NCBI RefSeq assembly: GCF_016612995.1
Contig: NZ_JAEOAH010000042.1
Location: forward strand, 1-64,000
DNA length: 64,000 nucleotides
Source: Viridibacillus soli
GTDB taxonomy: Bacteria > Bacillota > Bacilli > Bacillales_A > Planococcaceae
Direction of reading: 5' to 3'
Shown here: positions 18,956-29,240 of the stretch, one piece after another
How positions within the stretch are numbered: the first letter of the stretch is position 1
Layout of the letters: each line of letters begins with the position of its first letter
Notes under the pieces: model-generated
Told to the model about the DNA's origin: nothing
Databases searched by the model: none
What the model saw: only the letters and a program-made list of their open reading frames with translations
Made by a program: the position numbers and the translations under genes

Positions 18956-19043
18956 AAAAAAATGGCAGGTTCTAGCCCCCACGAAATTTTTCATTTAATG
19001 TTGCATAAAAAATTTCGGGGTGGGAATCGAACCCACTAGAACC
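18956..19043 (-). promoter_or_regulatory. terminator-like three-way junction in the acetyltransferase leader
   Basis: Read on the minus strand, GGTTCTAG (19043-19036) pairs with CTAGAACC (18975-18968), and seven T follow five bases later (18962-18956). Inside, a 5-bp hairpin GTGGG-TTCGATT-CCCAC (19036-19020) and a second long stem CGAAATTTTT/AAAAATTTCG (19017-19008 with 18991-18982), extended by CCC against GGG, make a three-way junction. The T run and position before the ribosome binding site suggest a conditional terminator. The GGTT half of the outer stem is also part of the tRNA-like anticodon arm, so the two folds exclude each other. Confidence 0.5.
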
Positions 19044-19082
19044 AGCATGACTACTGGTGGCGCACCATTTGCCTTCCCTATT
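19013..19082 (-). ncRNA. tRNA-like structure in the acetyltransferase leader
   Basis: On the minus strand the order of elements matches a tRNA: a seven-base 5' segment AATAGGG, AA, a D-arm GGC-AAATGGTGC-GCC, an anticodon-like arm ACCAG-TAGTCATG-CTGGT, a four-base variable part, a canonical T-arm GTGGG-TTCGATT-CCCAC, and a 3' segment CCCGAAA. The acceptor stem pairs at only four of seven positions, the anticodon loop has eight bases and no CCA end is encoded. It is therefore not a working tRNA; it may be a decayed tRNA gene or a tRNA mimic used in the leader. The D- and T-arm sequences are the strongest evidence. Confidence 0.4.
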
Positions 19083-19130
19083 GACTCTATAAAACATAGG
19101 AATCATTTTATGAAATTATTTTGCCCTTTT

Positions 19131-19158
19131 ACTATACTAAGTTTTGCCCGTTTTGCAA
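19131..19158 (-). promoter_or_regulatory. candidate promoter of the acetyltransferase leader
   Basis: On the minus strand TTGCAA (19158-19153) and TATAGT (19136-19131) are 16 bases apart, a reasonable vegetative promoter. Transcription would start near 19124 and run through the tRNA-like fold. Confidence 0.4.
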
Positions 19159-19275
19159 AGAAAAAAATATGGAGAAATAAATTTGTAATAATTACCTATA
19201 TTAAAAGGAACATATACAGTTGTATGCTTGACAAAATAGAATTATGATAGAAATAGATAGTACGGAGGGATTTAT

Positions 19276-20241
19276 ATGACAATGCAGTTACATAAGGTTC
19301 ATGGTTCAGGCAATACCTTCTATATATTAGAGACAACAGATGAAAAAAGTATGGATTGGTCACAACTTAGCATTTGGCTTTGTCAAAAAGAAAATCTAGG
19401 AGGAGCAGATGGCCTATTGCTTGTCGCTCCATCGAAAAAAGGACTCGCAAAAATGCGTGTCATTAATGCGGACGGATCAGAAGCATCTATGTGCGGAAAC
19501 GGATTACGCTGTGTTGCTCGCTATATTTGTGAAAAAAATAATGTTTCAGAGGCACTTATAGAAACGATGAAAGCCGTTTTGAAAGTTCAAAAAGAAGCAC
19601 CTATTTATGCAGAAATTCCAACATATTCTGTTGAAATTGCGCCGATTTCGTTCGAGCTCACATCTTTGCCAATGAGCTACAAAAATAAATACGAAATCCG
19701 CAATGAAATGATTGCTGAATTTGCTGATGATATAACTTTTACAGCAGTATCCGTTCCAAATCCTCATTTAATCGGCATTGTGCAGCCGGATAAAATAACC
19801 AATACACTTCACCAGGAAAGATTATCAAGCATGTTAAATGGGCAAAATGATTTCTGTCCAGATGGCGTTAATGTAAGCTATGTGTATCCAATGGACGCGC
19901 AAACAATTTATGTCCGTACTTATGAACGAGGGGTAGGCTTTACTAATGCATGTGGCACTGCGATGACAGCATCTGCACTAGTTTCTTCAATAGTAGGTGT
20001 CGCCCAGGAGGGTACTGTAACGGTCTTTAACCCAGGTGGCTTTGTACAATGCCATGTGAAAAATAACAAAGGATGTTTTGACTTAAAACTAGTTGGTAAT
20101 GCAACTTTTATAGCTGAATTAGAGTTAAATTATGAGAAAGAAAATGAATGGTTGTGGCAATCTGTAAAAAACACAGATGAGCAAAAAGCATATGAATCAT
20201 TAATTGCTTATACAGAGAATAAAATAGCAGCTATTTTTTAA
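19276..20241 (+). CDS. dapF: diaminopimelate epimerase
   Basis: A 321-residue member of the DapF fold. The two active-site cysteines are visible: Cys73 in MCGNGLRC and Cys226 in NACGTAMTA. Other family motifs are HGSGNTFYI at the start and FNPGGFVQ near the end. DapF converts LL- to meso-diaminopimelate for lysine and peptidoglycan synthesis in the cytosol. The protein is about 40 residues longer than typical DapF because of a C-terminal extension (about 275-321), and the second motif has CGTAM where CGTGA is usual, so a related epimerase specificity cannot be fully excluded. The ribosome binding site GGAGGG is 7 bases before the ATG. The gene is followed 20 bases later by the PAS-GGDEF gene. 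Confidence 0.85.
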   Translation: MTMQLHKVHGSGNTFYILETTDEKSMDWSQLSIWLCQKENLGGADGLLLVAPSKKGLAKMRVINADGSEASMCGNGLRCVARYICEKNNVSEALIETMKAVLKVQKEAPIYAEIPTYSVEIAPISFELTSLPMSYKNKYEIRNEMIAEFADDITFTAVSVPNPHLIGIVQPDKITNTLHQERLSSMLNGQNDFCPDGVNVSYVYPMDAQTIYVRTYERGVGFTNACGTAMTASALVSSIVGVAQEGTVTVFNPGGFVQCHVKNNKGCFDLKLVGNATFIAELELNYEKENEWLWQSVKNTDEQKAYESLIAYTENKIAAIF

Positions 20242-20262
20242 CTCCTTGAAGAGGTGACATTC

Positions 20263-22296
20263 TTGAGTGGTAATTTCATCACCAAAGAGCAGTTTGATGC
20301 GCTTTATCAAAACTGTTTAGATTTTGTATTCTTTATGAAAAAAGTAAATAATGAATTCCAGTACGTATACATTAATCATGAAGCTGAGGATGTTTTTGAT
20401 GAATCGCCAATTGGCAAAAATTTGTCAGCTTGTTTAGAAAAAGAAATAGTCGAATTAATTGTTCGAAATTATAATGCTTCCATCGAAAAACAGAAGCCTT
20501 TAAAATATCGTGATTTTTATTTATTTTCAGATACAAAACGTACGAGCGAGACAATGGTTACGCCTATTTCCTTTGGTGGAGAGCAGTATATTCTTGCAGT
20601 GACAAAAAAGATTTCACGACAAAAAGTGATGGAGGAAAAAAACTTATTTCTACAATCACTTTTTGATATGAAGATGGATCCGACAATCTTATTAGCAAGT
20701 GACTTAACGTTTTTTGATGGTAATCCGAAGTTCCAGCAATTCTTTAATTGTAAAATTGAAGATTGGAAGGGTAGGCCGTTTTTTGATTTTCCACTCGTTG
20801 CATTGGAAGACCTAGAGTCATTCGGGGAACATTTAAGAAATGCATTAAACGGTAAAGGGCAGCCACCAGTGTTATTTAAACATAAAAAAGCGGATGGTAA
20901 TGAAAGTAAATTCCTTGTTAGCTTTTCACCTATTTCTACAAATAACCAAGTTGCAGCTATTTATATTCAATGGATAGAATTAACAAAAAACGTCCAGCTG
21001 AAAGAAGATCTACGTAAAATGAACCATGTCCTAAGTAGCTATAAAGGGGCACTGAATTCTGCGGCGAATATTTGTATTACAGATAAAGATGGTATCATTG
21101 AATATGTCAATGAACGCTATGCGCAAACGAGCCAATATAGTGCTGAGGAGCTCGTTGGAAATAAGACTTCAATATTAAATTCTCGCACTCATTCTTCTTC
21201 ATTTTATGAAGAAATGTGGAAAAGGTTACTAGATGGTCAAATTTGGCGTGGAGAAATATGTAATCGCTCAAAATATGGTAGCCGGTACTGGGTTGATACG
21301 ACGATTGTTCCTATTTTTAATAGTAGGGGAGAAATTGAAAATTTCCTTTCTGTATGCTTTGATGTATCTGAAAAAAAGATTATGATGACAAATTTGCGAA
21401 ACATCGAAAAAACGTTCCGTCTCATAACTGAAAACACAAATGATCTGATTGTCATTACGAACGAGGATGGCATTGTATTATATGTATCTCCAAATCACGA
21501 GAAGTGTCTTGGCTTTGACAAAGAAGAGCTGTTGGGACGTTTCTATTTTGATATGATGGCGGATAGAAGTAGAGAATTGCTAAAAAGTGAATTTGAATTG
21601 ACTCTTTTACAAGAAGGAGAAGTTCAAATTGAGTTGCAAATAAAAGCGAAAGACGGTTCAACTTTCTGGATAGAAACGTATATTACAGCAGTAAAGGATG
21701 CAGAACGTGATGAAGTTTATCAATTTGTAACTGTTGCAAGAGAAATTACGCAACGTAAAAAAATGGAAGATCAATTGCGGTTTATGGCCTATCATGATAG
21801 TTTAACGATGCTGCCAAACAGACGGTATTTATTAATGGAGTTTTCTAAACTAGTGAAAGAAGCGATTGTTTCCGAAAATTCCATTGCACTACTTTATATA
21901 GATGGTGATAAGTTTAAAAAAGTGAACGATAATTTCGGACATGATGTCGGTGATGAATTTATCCGTAATTTTGGTGTAGCACTAGATTCCAGTGTCCGAG
22001 ATTTAGATATTGTTAGCCGCATTGGTGGTGATGAATTTATCGTCATTTTAACGAATATGTCATCTGAGAAAAATATTCGTAAGCAGCAAATAGAAAATAC
22101 AATTGAACGTATTCAACAAACATTAAAAAATGGTTGGACGATAAATGATCACCATTTCTCACCAACGTCGTCTATAGGCATCTCTTGTTTCCCTGAGCAA
22201 GGCCAATCGATTGATGATTTGCTAGAGAAAGCTGATGAGGCATTGTACTTTGCGAAAAAAACAAAAGGCAAAAACTCATATCATTTTTCACGCTAA
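20263..22296 (+). CDS. diguanylate cyclase with multiple PAS domains
   Basis: A cytosolic signalling protein of about 677 residues without membrane segments. PAS-like domains occupy roughly 10-125, 130-245, 260-375 and 385-505 (the last two most typical, with ENTNDLIVITNEDGIVLYVS and PAC segments). A GGDEF domain covers about 510-675, with an intact GGDEF at about 588-592 and an RxxD inhibitory-site motif (RDLD) five residues before it. It should make cyclic di-GMP, with product feedback. The TTG at 20263 is preferred because GAGGTG lies six bases ahead of it; a GTG at 20254 overlaps that ribosome binding site. The gene sits between dapF and an arlRS-like pair, with an 18-base gap to the latter. 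Confidence 0.88.
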   Translation: MSGNFITKEQFDALYQNCLDFVFFMKKVNNEFQYVYINHEAEDVFDESPIGKNLSACLEKEIVELIVRNYNASIEKQKPLKYRDFYLFSDTKRTSETMVTPISFGGEQYILAVTKKISRQKVMEEKNLFLQSLFDMKMDPTILLASDLTFFDGNPKFQQFFNCKIEDWKGRPFFDFPLVALEDLESFGEHLRNALNGKGQPPVLFKHKKADGNESKFLVSFSPISTNNQVAAIYIQWIELTKNVQLKEDLRKMNHVLSSYKGALNSAANICITDKDGIIEYVNERYAQTSQYSAEELVGNKTSILNSRTHSSSFYEEMWKRLLDGQIWRGEICNRSKYGSRYWVDTTIVPIFNSRGEIENFLSVCFDVSEKKIMMTNLRNIEKTFRLITENTNDLIVITNEDGIVLYVSPNHEKCLGFDKEELLGRFYFDMMADRSRELLKSEFELTLLQEGEVQIELQIKAKDGSTFWIETYITAVKDAERDEVYQFVTVAREITQRKKMEDQLRFMAYHDSLTMLPNRRYLLMEFSKLVKEAIVSENSIALLYIDGDKFKKVNDNFGHDVGDEFIRNFGVALDSSVRDLDIVSRIGGDEFIVILTNMSSEKNIRKQQIENTIERIQQTLKNGWTINDHHFSPTSSIGISCFPEQGQSIDDLLEKADEALYFAKKTKGKNSYHFSR

Positions 22297-22314
22297 AGAT
22301 TGAAGGTGTTTTCA

Positions 22315-22989
22315 ATGCAACAGCATGTTCTATTAGTAGAAGATGAAAAAAATATTGCGCGATTTATTGAATTAGAGCTAAAGCATGAGCAATTTTCGGT
22401 GACGGTTTGCTCCAATGGACGTGAAGGGTTAGAAGCGGCTCAAAAACAGGACTTCGATGTCATTCTACTCGATGTTATGTTACCCGAACTGAATGGTATT
22501 GAAGTATGTAGACGTGTTAGAGCCACTTCTAACGTGCCTATTATTTTAATCACGGCAAGAGATGCTGTAATAGACCGGGTAGCAGGGCTTGATGCGGGGG
22601 CAGATGATTATATAGTGAAGCCTTTTGCAATTGAAGAGCTGCTTGCAAGAGTTCGCTCCATTTTAAGACGTGTCACAACGACTGAAATAGCGACGCAACA
22701 GTTAATTTTCAAAGAAATCTCAGTCGATCCAACAGCCTATTGTGCATACGTCGATGAAGGATTACTCAGCTTAACAAAAACTGAATTTGATTTACTCAGT
22801 TTATTAATCGAAAATAAAAACCGCGTATGTACACGTGATCAAATTTTAGAGCAGGTGTGGGGTTATCGAACAGATGTAGAAACAAATGTCGTTGACGTGT
22901 ATATTAGACATCTTCGTTCAAAGCTTCCTAAATTTGCAAGTGTCTATATCGAAACTGTGCGCGGTGTCGGATATGTGATGCGTGAATGA
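22315..22989 (+). CDS. arlR: OmpR-type response regulator, ArlR-like
   Basis: A 224-residue response regulator. The receiver domain (about 4-118) has the acidic pair E9-D10, the phospho-accepting Asp53 in LLDVMLPE, and the KPF lysine near 105. A winged-helix DNA-binding domain follows (about 130-222, with LTKTEFDLL and RTDVETNVVDVYIRHLRSKL). The ATG at 22315 is chosen because GAAGGTG is seven bases upstream; the TTG at 22300 is the upstream alternative. The stop overlaps the kinase start (ATGA), which shows translational coupling. The kinase partner most resembles staphylococcal ArlS, hence the name; target genes are unknown here. Confidence 0.85.
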   Translation: MQQHVLLVEDEKNIARFIELELKHEQFSVTVCSNGREGLEAAQKQDFDVILLDVMLPELNGIEVCRRVRATSNVPIILITARDAVIDRVAGLDAGADDYIVKPFAIEELLARVRSILRRVTTTEIATQQLIFKEISVDPTAYCAYVDEGLLSLTKTEFDLLSLLIENKNRVCTRDQILEQVWGYRTDVETNVVDVYIRHLRSKLPKFASVYIETVRGVGYVMRE

Positions 22990-24392
22990 AAAAAATTAGC
23001 TCTTACTTAACGAATCAGTCACTAAAAGGAAAATGGGCATTGACATCCGCTGTCGTCATTTTCATTAGCTTTGCTGTCATTTGTTCGGTTCTTTACTTAT
23101 CGATCCACTCCTGGCTTTTAAATGAGCAAGAACAGTCCGTAAAGCGTACAATGGATGATTTAACGGTATTCTTTGAATCACAAGGTGGTCGCTTAACAAT
23201 ACATGATATCCAGTCCAATAAAGGCCTCATGAATTCCATCGTTGACAAAAATCAAACGGTCCGAATTTTAAATGAGGATACAGTTGAAATGTTGCGTATT
23301 AATGATTCGACTCTGAAAATGCCAGATTTGCCAGACACCATACCATTTCGTGGTTATGCCATGTCGAAAGAAAAAGTAGAGAAAACAGAAATGTTTGTGG
23401 CGACGGGACCTATAGTCATTGGACCGTTTACAGGGGTTATTCAACTGACTCATCCACTTTCAACCTTTGAATCGCTAATGCGTTATATTTTGATAGCGAT
23501 GTGTATTTTAGGCTTAGGTGCTCTTATTGCATCTGCAGGAATAGGGTATTTTTTGGCGACGATTTTATTGAAGCCGCTAAATGATTTGCGACTGGAGATG
23601 ATAAAGGTTGCGGAGCAGGGCTTTACAGCGCCTATCACACTGCAATATGATGCCAAAGATGAAATTAGCGACTTATTAACCGTGTATCGCTCGATGATGG
23701 GAGAACTAGAGCAATCGTTCCTACAGCAACAACAATTCATTTCTGATGCTTCTCACGAGCTAAGAACACCTATTCAAGTAGTAGAAGGTCATTTATCTTT
23801 AATCAAAAGGTGGGGCAAGGATGATCCAGAGGTTTTGGAAGAATCATTGAGCACATCTTTACTTGAAATTACACGTATGAAAAAGCTTATAGAGGAAATG
23901 TTAGAACTTGCTAGAAGAGAACAAAATGATTTGCAAAATAATGCGGATATTCTTATAATTACAACCGATATAATGAATGAAGTAAAAGGGTTTTCTCACG
24001 ATACAACGATTCTATTGGAAGTAGATCCTGGAGAAAGCTATCAGGCACGTATTTCTGAAAATGCCTATGGTCAGATTTTACGTAATCTTTTGCAAAATGC
24101 CGTTCGTTATTCAGAACAACAACCGATGATACAAATACGACTGTCAAAACAGCAACATACAGTGAAAATTGAAGTATTAGATCAAGGAATAGGGATTGCA
24201 GAAGAGGACCAAGTGCATATCTTCAATCGTTTTTACAGAGTAGATTCATCACGTAGTCGAGATGGCGGAGGAACTGGGCTAGGGTTAAGTATCGTCAACA
24301 TGCTAGTGAATAAGTATCAAGGAACGATTAAAGTTTCAAGTAAACTTCATTACGGTAGCACATTTTCTATCTATTTACCTGCTGAAAAATGA
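22986..24392 (+). CDS. arlS: membrane sensor histidine kinase, ArlS-like
   Basis: A 468-residue kinase with membrane segments at about 16-38 and 165-190 enclosing an extracellular sensor domain, a HAMP domain (about 190-245), a HisKA domain with the phospho-accepting His257 in SDASHELRTP, and an HATPase domain with N (LRNLLQNAVRYS), G1 (DQGIGI) and G2 (GGTGLGLSI) boxes. The sequence around the histidine (HELRTPIQVVEGHLSL) is characteristic of the ArlS group, where Q-V/I-x-E-G-H-L-S-L is conserved. It overlaps the response regulator gene by four bases. The signal is not known from sequence. Confidence 0.87.
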   Translation: MKKISSYLTNQSLKGKWALTSAVVIFISFAVICSVLYLSIHSWLLNEQEQSVKRTMDDLTVFFESQGGRLTIHDIQSNKGLMNSIVDKNQTVRILNEDTVEMLRINDSTLKMPDLPDTIPFRGYAMSKEKVEKTEMFVATGPIVIGPFTGVIQLTHPLSTFESLMRYILIAMCILGLGALIASAGIGYFLATILLKPLNDLRLEMIKVAEQGFTAPITLQYDAKDEISDLLTVYRSMMGELEQSFLQQQQFISDASHELRTPIQVVEGHLSLIKRWGKDDPEVLEESLSTSLLEITRMKKLIEEMLELARREQNDLQNNADILIITTDIMNEVKGFSHDTTILLEVDPGESYQARISENAYGQILRNLLQNAVRYSEQQPMIQIRLSKQQHTVKIEVLDQGIGIAEEDQVHIFNRFYRVDSSRSRDGGGTGLGLSIVNMLVNKYQGTIKVSSKLHYGSTFSIYLPAEK

Positions 24393-24637
24393 CGTTTTTT
24401 TCAATCTTTATACTATTATTAGTTATTTCACGAAAAAAATTGCTAAATTTGTCGAAAACGATTGTATTTTCTGTGAGGAGTAGTAAGATTGAAGGGGAAA
24501 AATGTTCTTCTTGTTATACAAATTCAATTGTTCCACTTAAGCAGGAAGAGTGGTAAGATAGTTAGTGGATTTTCAAATTAATAATTAACTTAATTAATGG
24601 AACTGCCACTTGGCAAAAAAGTTGGAGGTAATTCTAC

Positions 24638-27436
24638 ATGTCAATCAATGTTTCACCTGTAAGCTCACCATGGACAGCTTTTTCAGGTCCCAACCTTGGC
24701 TATGTGATGGAAATGTACGATTTGTACTTAACATCACCCGAAGAAGTTGATCCAGAACTTGTATCATTATTTGAACAATACGGAGCACCAGTACAAACTA
24801 GTGAAGTAGTAGGAGCGGCTAGCGTTGAGCCAGGTAACTTCGCGAAAGTTTTAGCTGCTGTTCAATATGCGGATGCCATTCGTCTGTATGGTCACTTAGG
24901 TGCTGATATTTATCCTTTAAAAGACCATCCACAAGACACAACTCGTATTGAAGCAAAAACATACGATTTATCTGATCAAGACTTAATCGAAATTCCTGCT
25001 TCAGTCTTGTTAAAAAATATTCCTGCAAGCGTTAACAATGGCTTAGATGCAATCAACTATTTGAAAGCAATTTACACAAATAAAATTGCTTTCGAAATTG
25101 GTCACGTTGTTAACAGTGAGGAGAGAGAGTGGCTTCAATCTAAAATTGAAAGCGGCGTATTAAACGCAGGTCTTTCAAATGATGAGAAAAAAGCAGTTTT
25201 AAACCAATTAACAAAAGTTGAAGGATTCGAGAAATTCATTCACAAAACATTTGTTGGTCAAAAACGTTTTTCTATAGAAGGTCTAGACGCATTAGTTGTT
25301 TTAATGGATGAACTTGTTCACCGTTCAGAAGACAAAGGCGTAAAAAATGTCATGATCGGGATGGCTCACCGTGGCCGCTTAAATGTGATAACACATGTAT
25401 TACACAAACCATATGATATGATGTTTGCTGATTTTGCTCACGTTCCAAGTGAATTATTCATTCCAAAAGATGGTTCTTTAGAAGTAACTAAAGGCTGGTT
25501 TGGCGATGTTAAATATCACTTAGGTGCTACGTATAACAGCAAAAAAGGTGCGAAAATTAAATTAGCTTATAACCCATCTCACTTAGAAGTTGTTAGTCCA
25601 GTTGTGACAGGTCAAGCTCGTGCAGCACAAGATCAGACTTCTAAAGCAGGTGCCCCAACTCAAGATGCTAAATCTGCTCTTGCAATTTTAGTTCATGGTG
25701 ACGCAGCATTCGCTGGTCAAGGTATCGTAACTGAAACAATGAACTATTCTCGCACAAAAGGTTTTAACACAGGTGGTTCAGTTCATATTATTGCAAATAA
25801 CATGATCGGCTTCACAACGGAACATTATGATTCACGTTCAACTGTATACTCTTCAGATCCTGCAAAAGGATATGAAATTCCAGTATTCCACGTAAATGCT
25901 GATGATCCTGAAGCTGTTGTACAAGTAGCTCGCTTTGCTGTCGAATATCGTGAACAATTTGGAAAGGACATTTTAGTAGACTTAATAGGCTACCGCCGTT
26001 ATGGACACAATGAAATGGACGAACCAATGATCACAAACCCAACAATGTATACTGGTGTCCACGGACATGACACAGTACGTGCATTATACGGTAAAGCACT
26101 TGCAGATCAAGGCGTTTTAACAGCTGAAGAAGTAGCAACTTTAGATGCCGATACACAAAAAGAAATGCAAGCCGCTTATGATCATGTTAAAGAAGTTGGC
26201 GAAGGGCAACATGTTGAAAATGAAATGCCAGAAGCTGTGAAAAACGGCTATGATATCGTTGAAACGGGTGTTGCACGTGAACGTCTAGAAAAAATGAACA
26301 AAGAATTATTAACATGGCCACAAGACTTCAATGTGTTCAAAAAACTAGGCAAAATCCTTAGCCGTCGCGAAGATGCATTCGTAGGTAAAGGTAAAATTGA
26401 CTGGGGTCATGCTGAAACGTTAGCATTCGGTACAATTACGCAAGAAGGTAATTCAATCCGCTTAACAGGTCAAGATGCACAACGTGGTACATTCGCACAC
26501 CGTCACTTAGTATTACATGACGAAAAAACAGGCGCAGAATTGACACCTTTACACGATATTTCAGGTGCAGATTCTTCTTTTGTTGTTTATAACAGCCCAT
26601 TATCTGAAGCTGCAATTGTAGGCTATGAATATGGTTATAATTTAGAAAACGAGAAAAACTTGTCTATTTGGGAAGCACAATATGGTGATTTCGCAAACAT
26701 GGCACAAGTAATGTTTGATAACTTTATTTCAGCATCTCGCTCTAAATGGGGTCAAAAATCGGGTCTTGTTATGCTGCTACCACACGCTGCTGAAGGTCAA
26801 GGTTCAGAACATACAAGTGCTCGTTTAGAACGCTTCCTACAATTAGCTGGTGAAAACAACTGGACAGTTGCAAACCTATCAAGTGCTGCAAACTACTTCC
26901 ATTTATTACGCCGTCAAGCTAAGATGTTAGGTACAGAAGCAATTCGCCCATTAGTACTTGTATCACCCAAATCATTATTACGTAACCAAATCGTTGCTGC
27001 AGATGTTGAAGAATTAACTTCTGGTCATTTCGAAACAGTTATTGAACACCCAACAACTGGTTCAGCTACGAAAAAAGTTGAGCGTATTCTATTTGCTTCT
27101 GGTAAAGTAGCTATTGATATCGCAGAAAAAGTTGGCGACGGTAAAGAGTTCGATCACGTACACTTAGTACGCGTTGAACAACTGTACCCATTCCCATCTG
27201 AGAAAATTGCTGCAATCATAAAACGTTTCCCTAACGCAAAAGAATTGGCTTGGGTACAAGAAGAACCACAAAACATGGGTTCATGGTCATTTGCAGATCC
27301 TTATATGCGTGAAGTAGCAGAAGACAAAGACGTTCGTTACATCGGTCGTATCGTACGTTCATCTCCTGCTGAAGGTGATGCAGATTCATACAAACTAGAA
27401 CAAGCACGTATTATTGAAGAAGCTGTAACGCGCTAA
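24638..27436 (+). CDS. odhA: 2-oxoglutarate dehydrogenase E1 component
   Basis: A 932-residue thiamine-diphosphate enzyme that decarboxylates 2-oxoglutarate in the TCA cycle and passes the succinyl group to the E2 lipoyl domain. Family motifs include the short N-terminal E2-binding region ([15 protein letters not shown]), [33 protein letters not shown] (ThDP site), [10 protein letters not shown] and, in the second half, [21 protein letters not shown]. Length equals the Bacillus OdhA norm. It has an AGTTGGAGGT ribosome binding site and is followed 29 bases later by odhB, the usual operon. The 245-base upstream region is AT-rich and contains no recognised operator. Confidence 0.97.
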   Translation: MSINVSPVSSPWTAFSGPNLGYVMEMYDLYLTSPEEVDPELVSLFEQYGAPVQTSEVVGAASVEPGNFAKVLAAVQYADAIRLYGHLGADIYPLKDHPQDTTRIEAKTYDLSDQDLIEIPASVLLKNIPASVNNGLDAINYLKAIYTNKIAFEIGHVVNSEEREWLQSKIESGVLNAGLSNDEKKAVLNQLTKVEGFEKFIHKTFVGQKRFSIEGLDALVVLMDELVHRSEDKGVKNVMIGMAHRGRLNVITHVLHKPYDMMFADFAHVPSELFIPKDGSLEVTKGWFGDVKYHLGATYNSKKGAKIKLAYNPSHLEVVSPVVTGQARAAQDQTSKAGAPTQDAKSALAILVHGDAAFAGQGIVTETMNYSRTKGFNTGGSVHIIANNMIGFTTEHYDSRSTVYSSDPAKGYEIPVFHVNADDPEAVVQVARFAVEYREQFGKDILVDLIGYRRYGHNEMDEPMITNPTMYTGVHGHDTVRALYGKALADQGVLTAEEVATLDADTQKEMQAAYDHVKEVGEGQHVENEMPEAVKNGYDIVETGVARERLEKMNKELLTWPQDFNVFKKLGKILSRREDAFVGKGKIDWGHAETLAFGTITQEGNSIRLTGQDAQRGTFAHRHLVLHDEKTGAELTPLHDISGADSSFVVYNSPLSEAAIVGYEYGYNLENEKNLSIWEAQYGDFANMAQVMFDNFISASRSKWGQKSGLVMLLPHAAEGQGSEHTSARLERFLQLAGENNWTVANLSSAANYFHLLRRQAKMLGTEAIRPLVLVSPKSLLRNQIVAADVEELTSGHFETVIEHPTTGSATKKVERILFASGKVAIDIAEKVGDGKEFDHVHLVRVEQLYPFPSEKIAAIIKRFPNAKELAWVQEEPQNMGSWSFADPYMREVAEDKDVRYIGRIVRSSPAEGDADSYKLEQARIIEEAVTR

Positions 27437-27465
27437 TCGCGAATATCTTTAAGGAGGAAATTATA

Positions 27466-28698
27466 GTGGCTGAAATTATTGTCCCGGAATTAGCAGAATC
27501 GATCACAGAAGGTACGATTGTTGAATGGGTGAAAAAACCTGGTGATACTGTAGAAAAAGGCGAGTTCATCGTAGAACTTGAAACAGATAAAGTAAATGCA
27601 GAAATCATTTCTGAAGAAGCAGGTATTTTAAAAGAAATCTTTGCTCAAGAAGGCGATACTGTACTTGTAGGCGCTGTAATCGCAATCGTTGAAGCAGGTG
27701 GCGTAGCTGCTGCACCAGCACCAGTAAAAGAAGCTACTCCAGCTCCAGTTGTAGAAGCACCAAAAGCTGCACCAACACCAGTTGTGGAAGAATCATCTTC
27801 AAATGAGCGTGTAATTGCTAGCCCAGCTGCTCGCAAATTAGCACGTGAAAAAGGAATCGATTTAGCATCTGTATCTCCAGTTGACCCACAAGGTCGCGTA
27901 CGCGTACAAGATGTTGCTGCTCACGGTACAGCACCACAAGCACCAGCTGCAAAACCAGCTGAAGCACCAAAAGCTGCTGCTCCTGCAATTGACGAATCTC
28001 GCGTGACAGTTGAAAAAATGTCGCGTCGTCGTCAAACAATTGCAACTCGTTTACTTGAAGTTAAACAAAATACAGCGATGCTTACTACTTTCAATGAAAT
28101 TGACATGACAAACGTTATGGCACTTCGTAGCCGTAAAAAAGACCAATTCCAAGAAAAACATGATGGTACCCGTCTTGGTTTCATGTCATTCTTTACAAAA
28201 GCAGTAGTAGCTTCACTTAAAAAATATCCATACGTTAACGCTCAAATCGTAGGCAACGAATTACACTTAAACAACTTCTATGATGTTGGTGTAGCTGTAT
28301 CTACTGAAGAGGGCTTAGTAGTACCAGTAGTCCGTGATTGCGACCGTAAAAACTTCGCAGAAATTGAAGATGCAATTGGTGGTCTTGCTAAAAAAGCACG
28401 CGACAAAAAATTACAAATCGCTGACCTACAAGGTGGTTCATTCACAATCACTAACGGTGGTGTGTTCGGTTCATTAATGTCAACACCAATTATGAACGGT
28501 ACACAAGCTGCAATCCTAGGCATGCACACAATCCAAAAACGTCCAATCGCTGTTGGTGATGAAGTTCAAATTCGCCCAATGATGTACGTTGCATTATCTT
28601 ATGACCACCGTATCATCGATGGTAAAGATTCTGTTGGATTCTTAAAAACTGTTAAAGAATTACTTGAAAACCCAGAAGATTTATTATTAGAATCTTGA
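27466..28698 (+). CDS. odhB: dihydrolipoyl succinyltransferase, E2 of 2-oxoglutarate dehydrogenase
   Basis: A 410-residue E2. The N-terminal lipoyl domain (about 1-77) has the lipoylated Lys42 in ETDKVNAE. An Ala/Pro-rich linker (about 80-115), a peripheral-subunit-binding domain (about 116-152, [16 protein letters not shown]) and a catalytic domain (about 180-408) follow. The active-site histidine is His381 in [11 protein letters not shown] with Asp385. It transfers the succinyl group to CoA. Translation starts at GTG with a strong AAGGAGGA site. It ends in a strong terminator, so odhAB is a two-gene operon; E3 (lipoamide dehydrogenase) is not in the window. Confidence 0.97.
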   Translation: MAEIIVPELAESITEGTIVEWVKKPGDTVEKGEFIVELETDKVNAEIISEEAGILKEIFAQEGDTVLVGAVIAIVEAGGVAAAPAPVKEATPAPVVEAPKAAPTPVVEESSSNERVIASPAARKLAREKGIDLASVSPVDPQGRVRVQDVAAHGTAPQAPAAKPAEAPKAAAPAIDESRVTVEKMSRRRQTIATRLLEVKQNTAMLTTFNEIDMTNVMALRSRKKDQFQEKHDGTRLGFMSFFTKAVVASLKKYPYVNAQIVGNELHLNNFYDVGVAVSTEEGLVVPVVRDCDRKNFAEIEDAIGGLAKKARDKKLQIADLQGGSFTITNGGVFGSLMSTPIMNGTQAAILGMHTIQKRPIAVGDEVQIRPMMYVALSYDHRIIDGKDSVGFLKTVKELLENPEDLLLES

Positions 28699-28731
28699 TT
28701 TAAGCGTTCTAAATTTAATTGAATTAGAAAT

Positions 28732-28770
28732 AAGCCCTAAACACTCACGAAGTGTTTAGGGCTTATTTTC
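28732..28770 (+). terminator. terminator of odhAB
   Basis: AAGCCCTAAACAC pairs with GTGTTTAGGGCTT, followed by ATTTTC. Confidence 0.92.
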
Positions 28771-29240
28771 ATTATTTCTTTACCACATTGTAGATTATTA
28801 GATGTTGATAAGACGCCATTCGTTACAGGATAATATGGACATGTTGGTTTCACAATCTTTACACCCTTTGTTAAAGTAATTATCAGAATTAACTAAAGTT
28901 TATATAACGTCAAGTTTAGAAGTATTTAATGCACATGTTCTCAATGAATTATGGTTGAGATGTTGACTTAAACCTTCTGATATTGGTACAACGGCAGTAT
29001 TCCTATTTTTAAATAGAATAGAATCTGCTGGAGAATAATAGGTAGTTTCAGACGGTTTATAATGAATGGCGAGCAGTACTCAATATAATCTATTAGAATA
29101 TATAAGATGAAAATAGCTCACTCAAAAAGATGTTATAATCAATAACTAGCTTGTGTCATTACTCAAGTTTCTTTTTTTAAAAAAAAAGAGTACAATGCAT
29201 AGAGTGATTAAATTGATAAAGTAAAGAAGGTAATAAAAGC
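28771..29240. other. intergenic region without a clear gene
   Basis: About 470 bases. On the minus strand a frame of about 59 codons without a start (VLLAIHYKPSETTYY and on) ends near 28910 and may be a coding relic, but it matches nothing I recognise. The last 100 bases carry the promoter and a GAAGGT ribosome binding site of the following permease gene, which starts with GTG. Confidence 0.4.

Noticed and set aside
18924-19082. T-box leader before the acetyltransferase
   Set aside because: The T-box bulge sequence and specifier loop are absent; the tRNA-like elements are in the leader itself, not a tRNA-binding fold.
19013-19082. Functional tRNA gene
   Set aside because: Acceptor stem pairs at only four of seven positions, anticodon loop is eight bases and U33 is missing.
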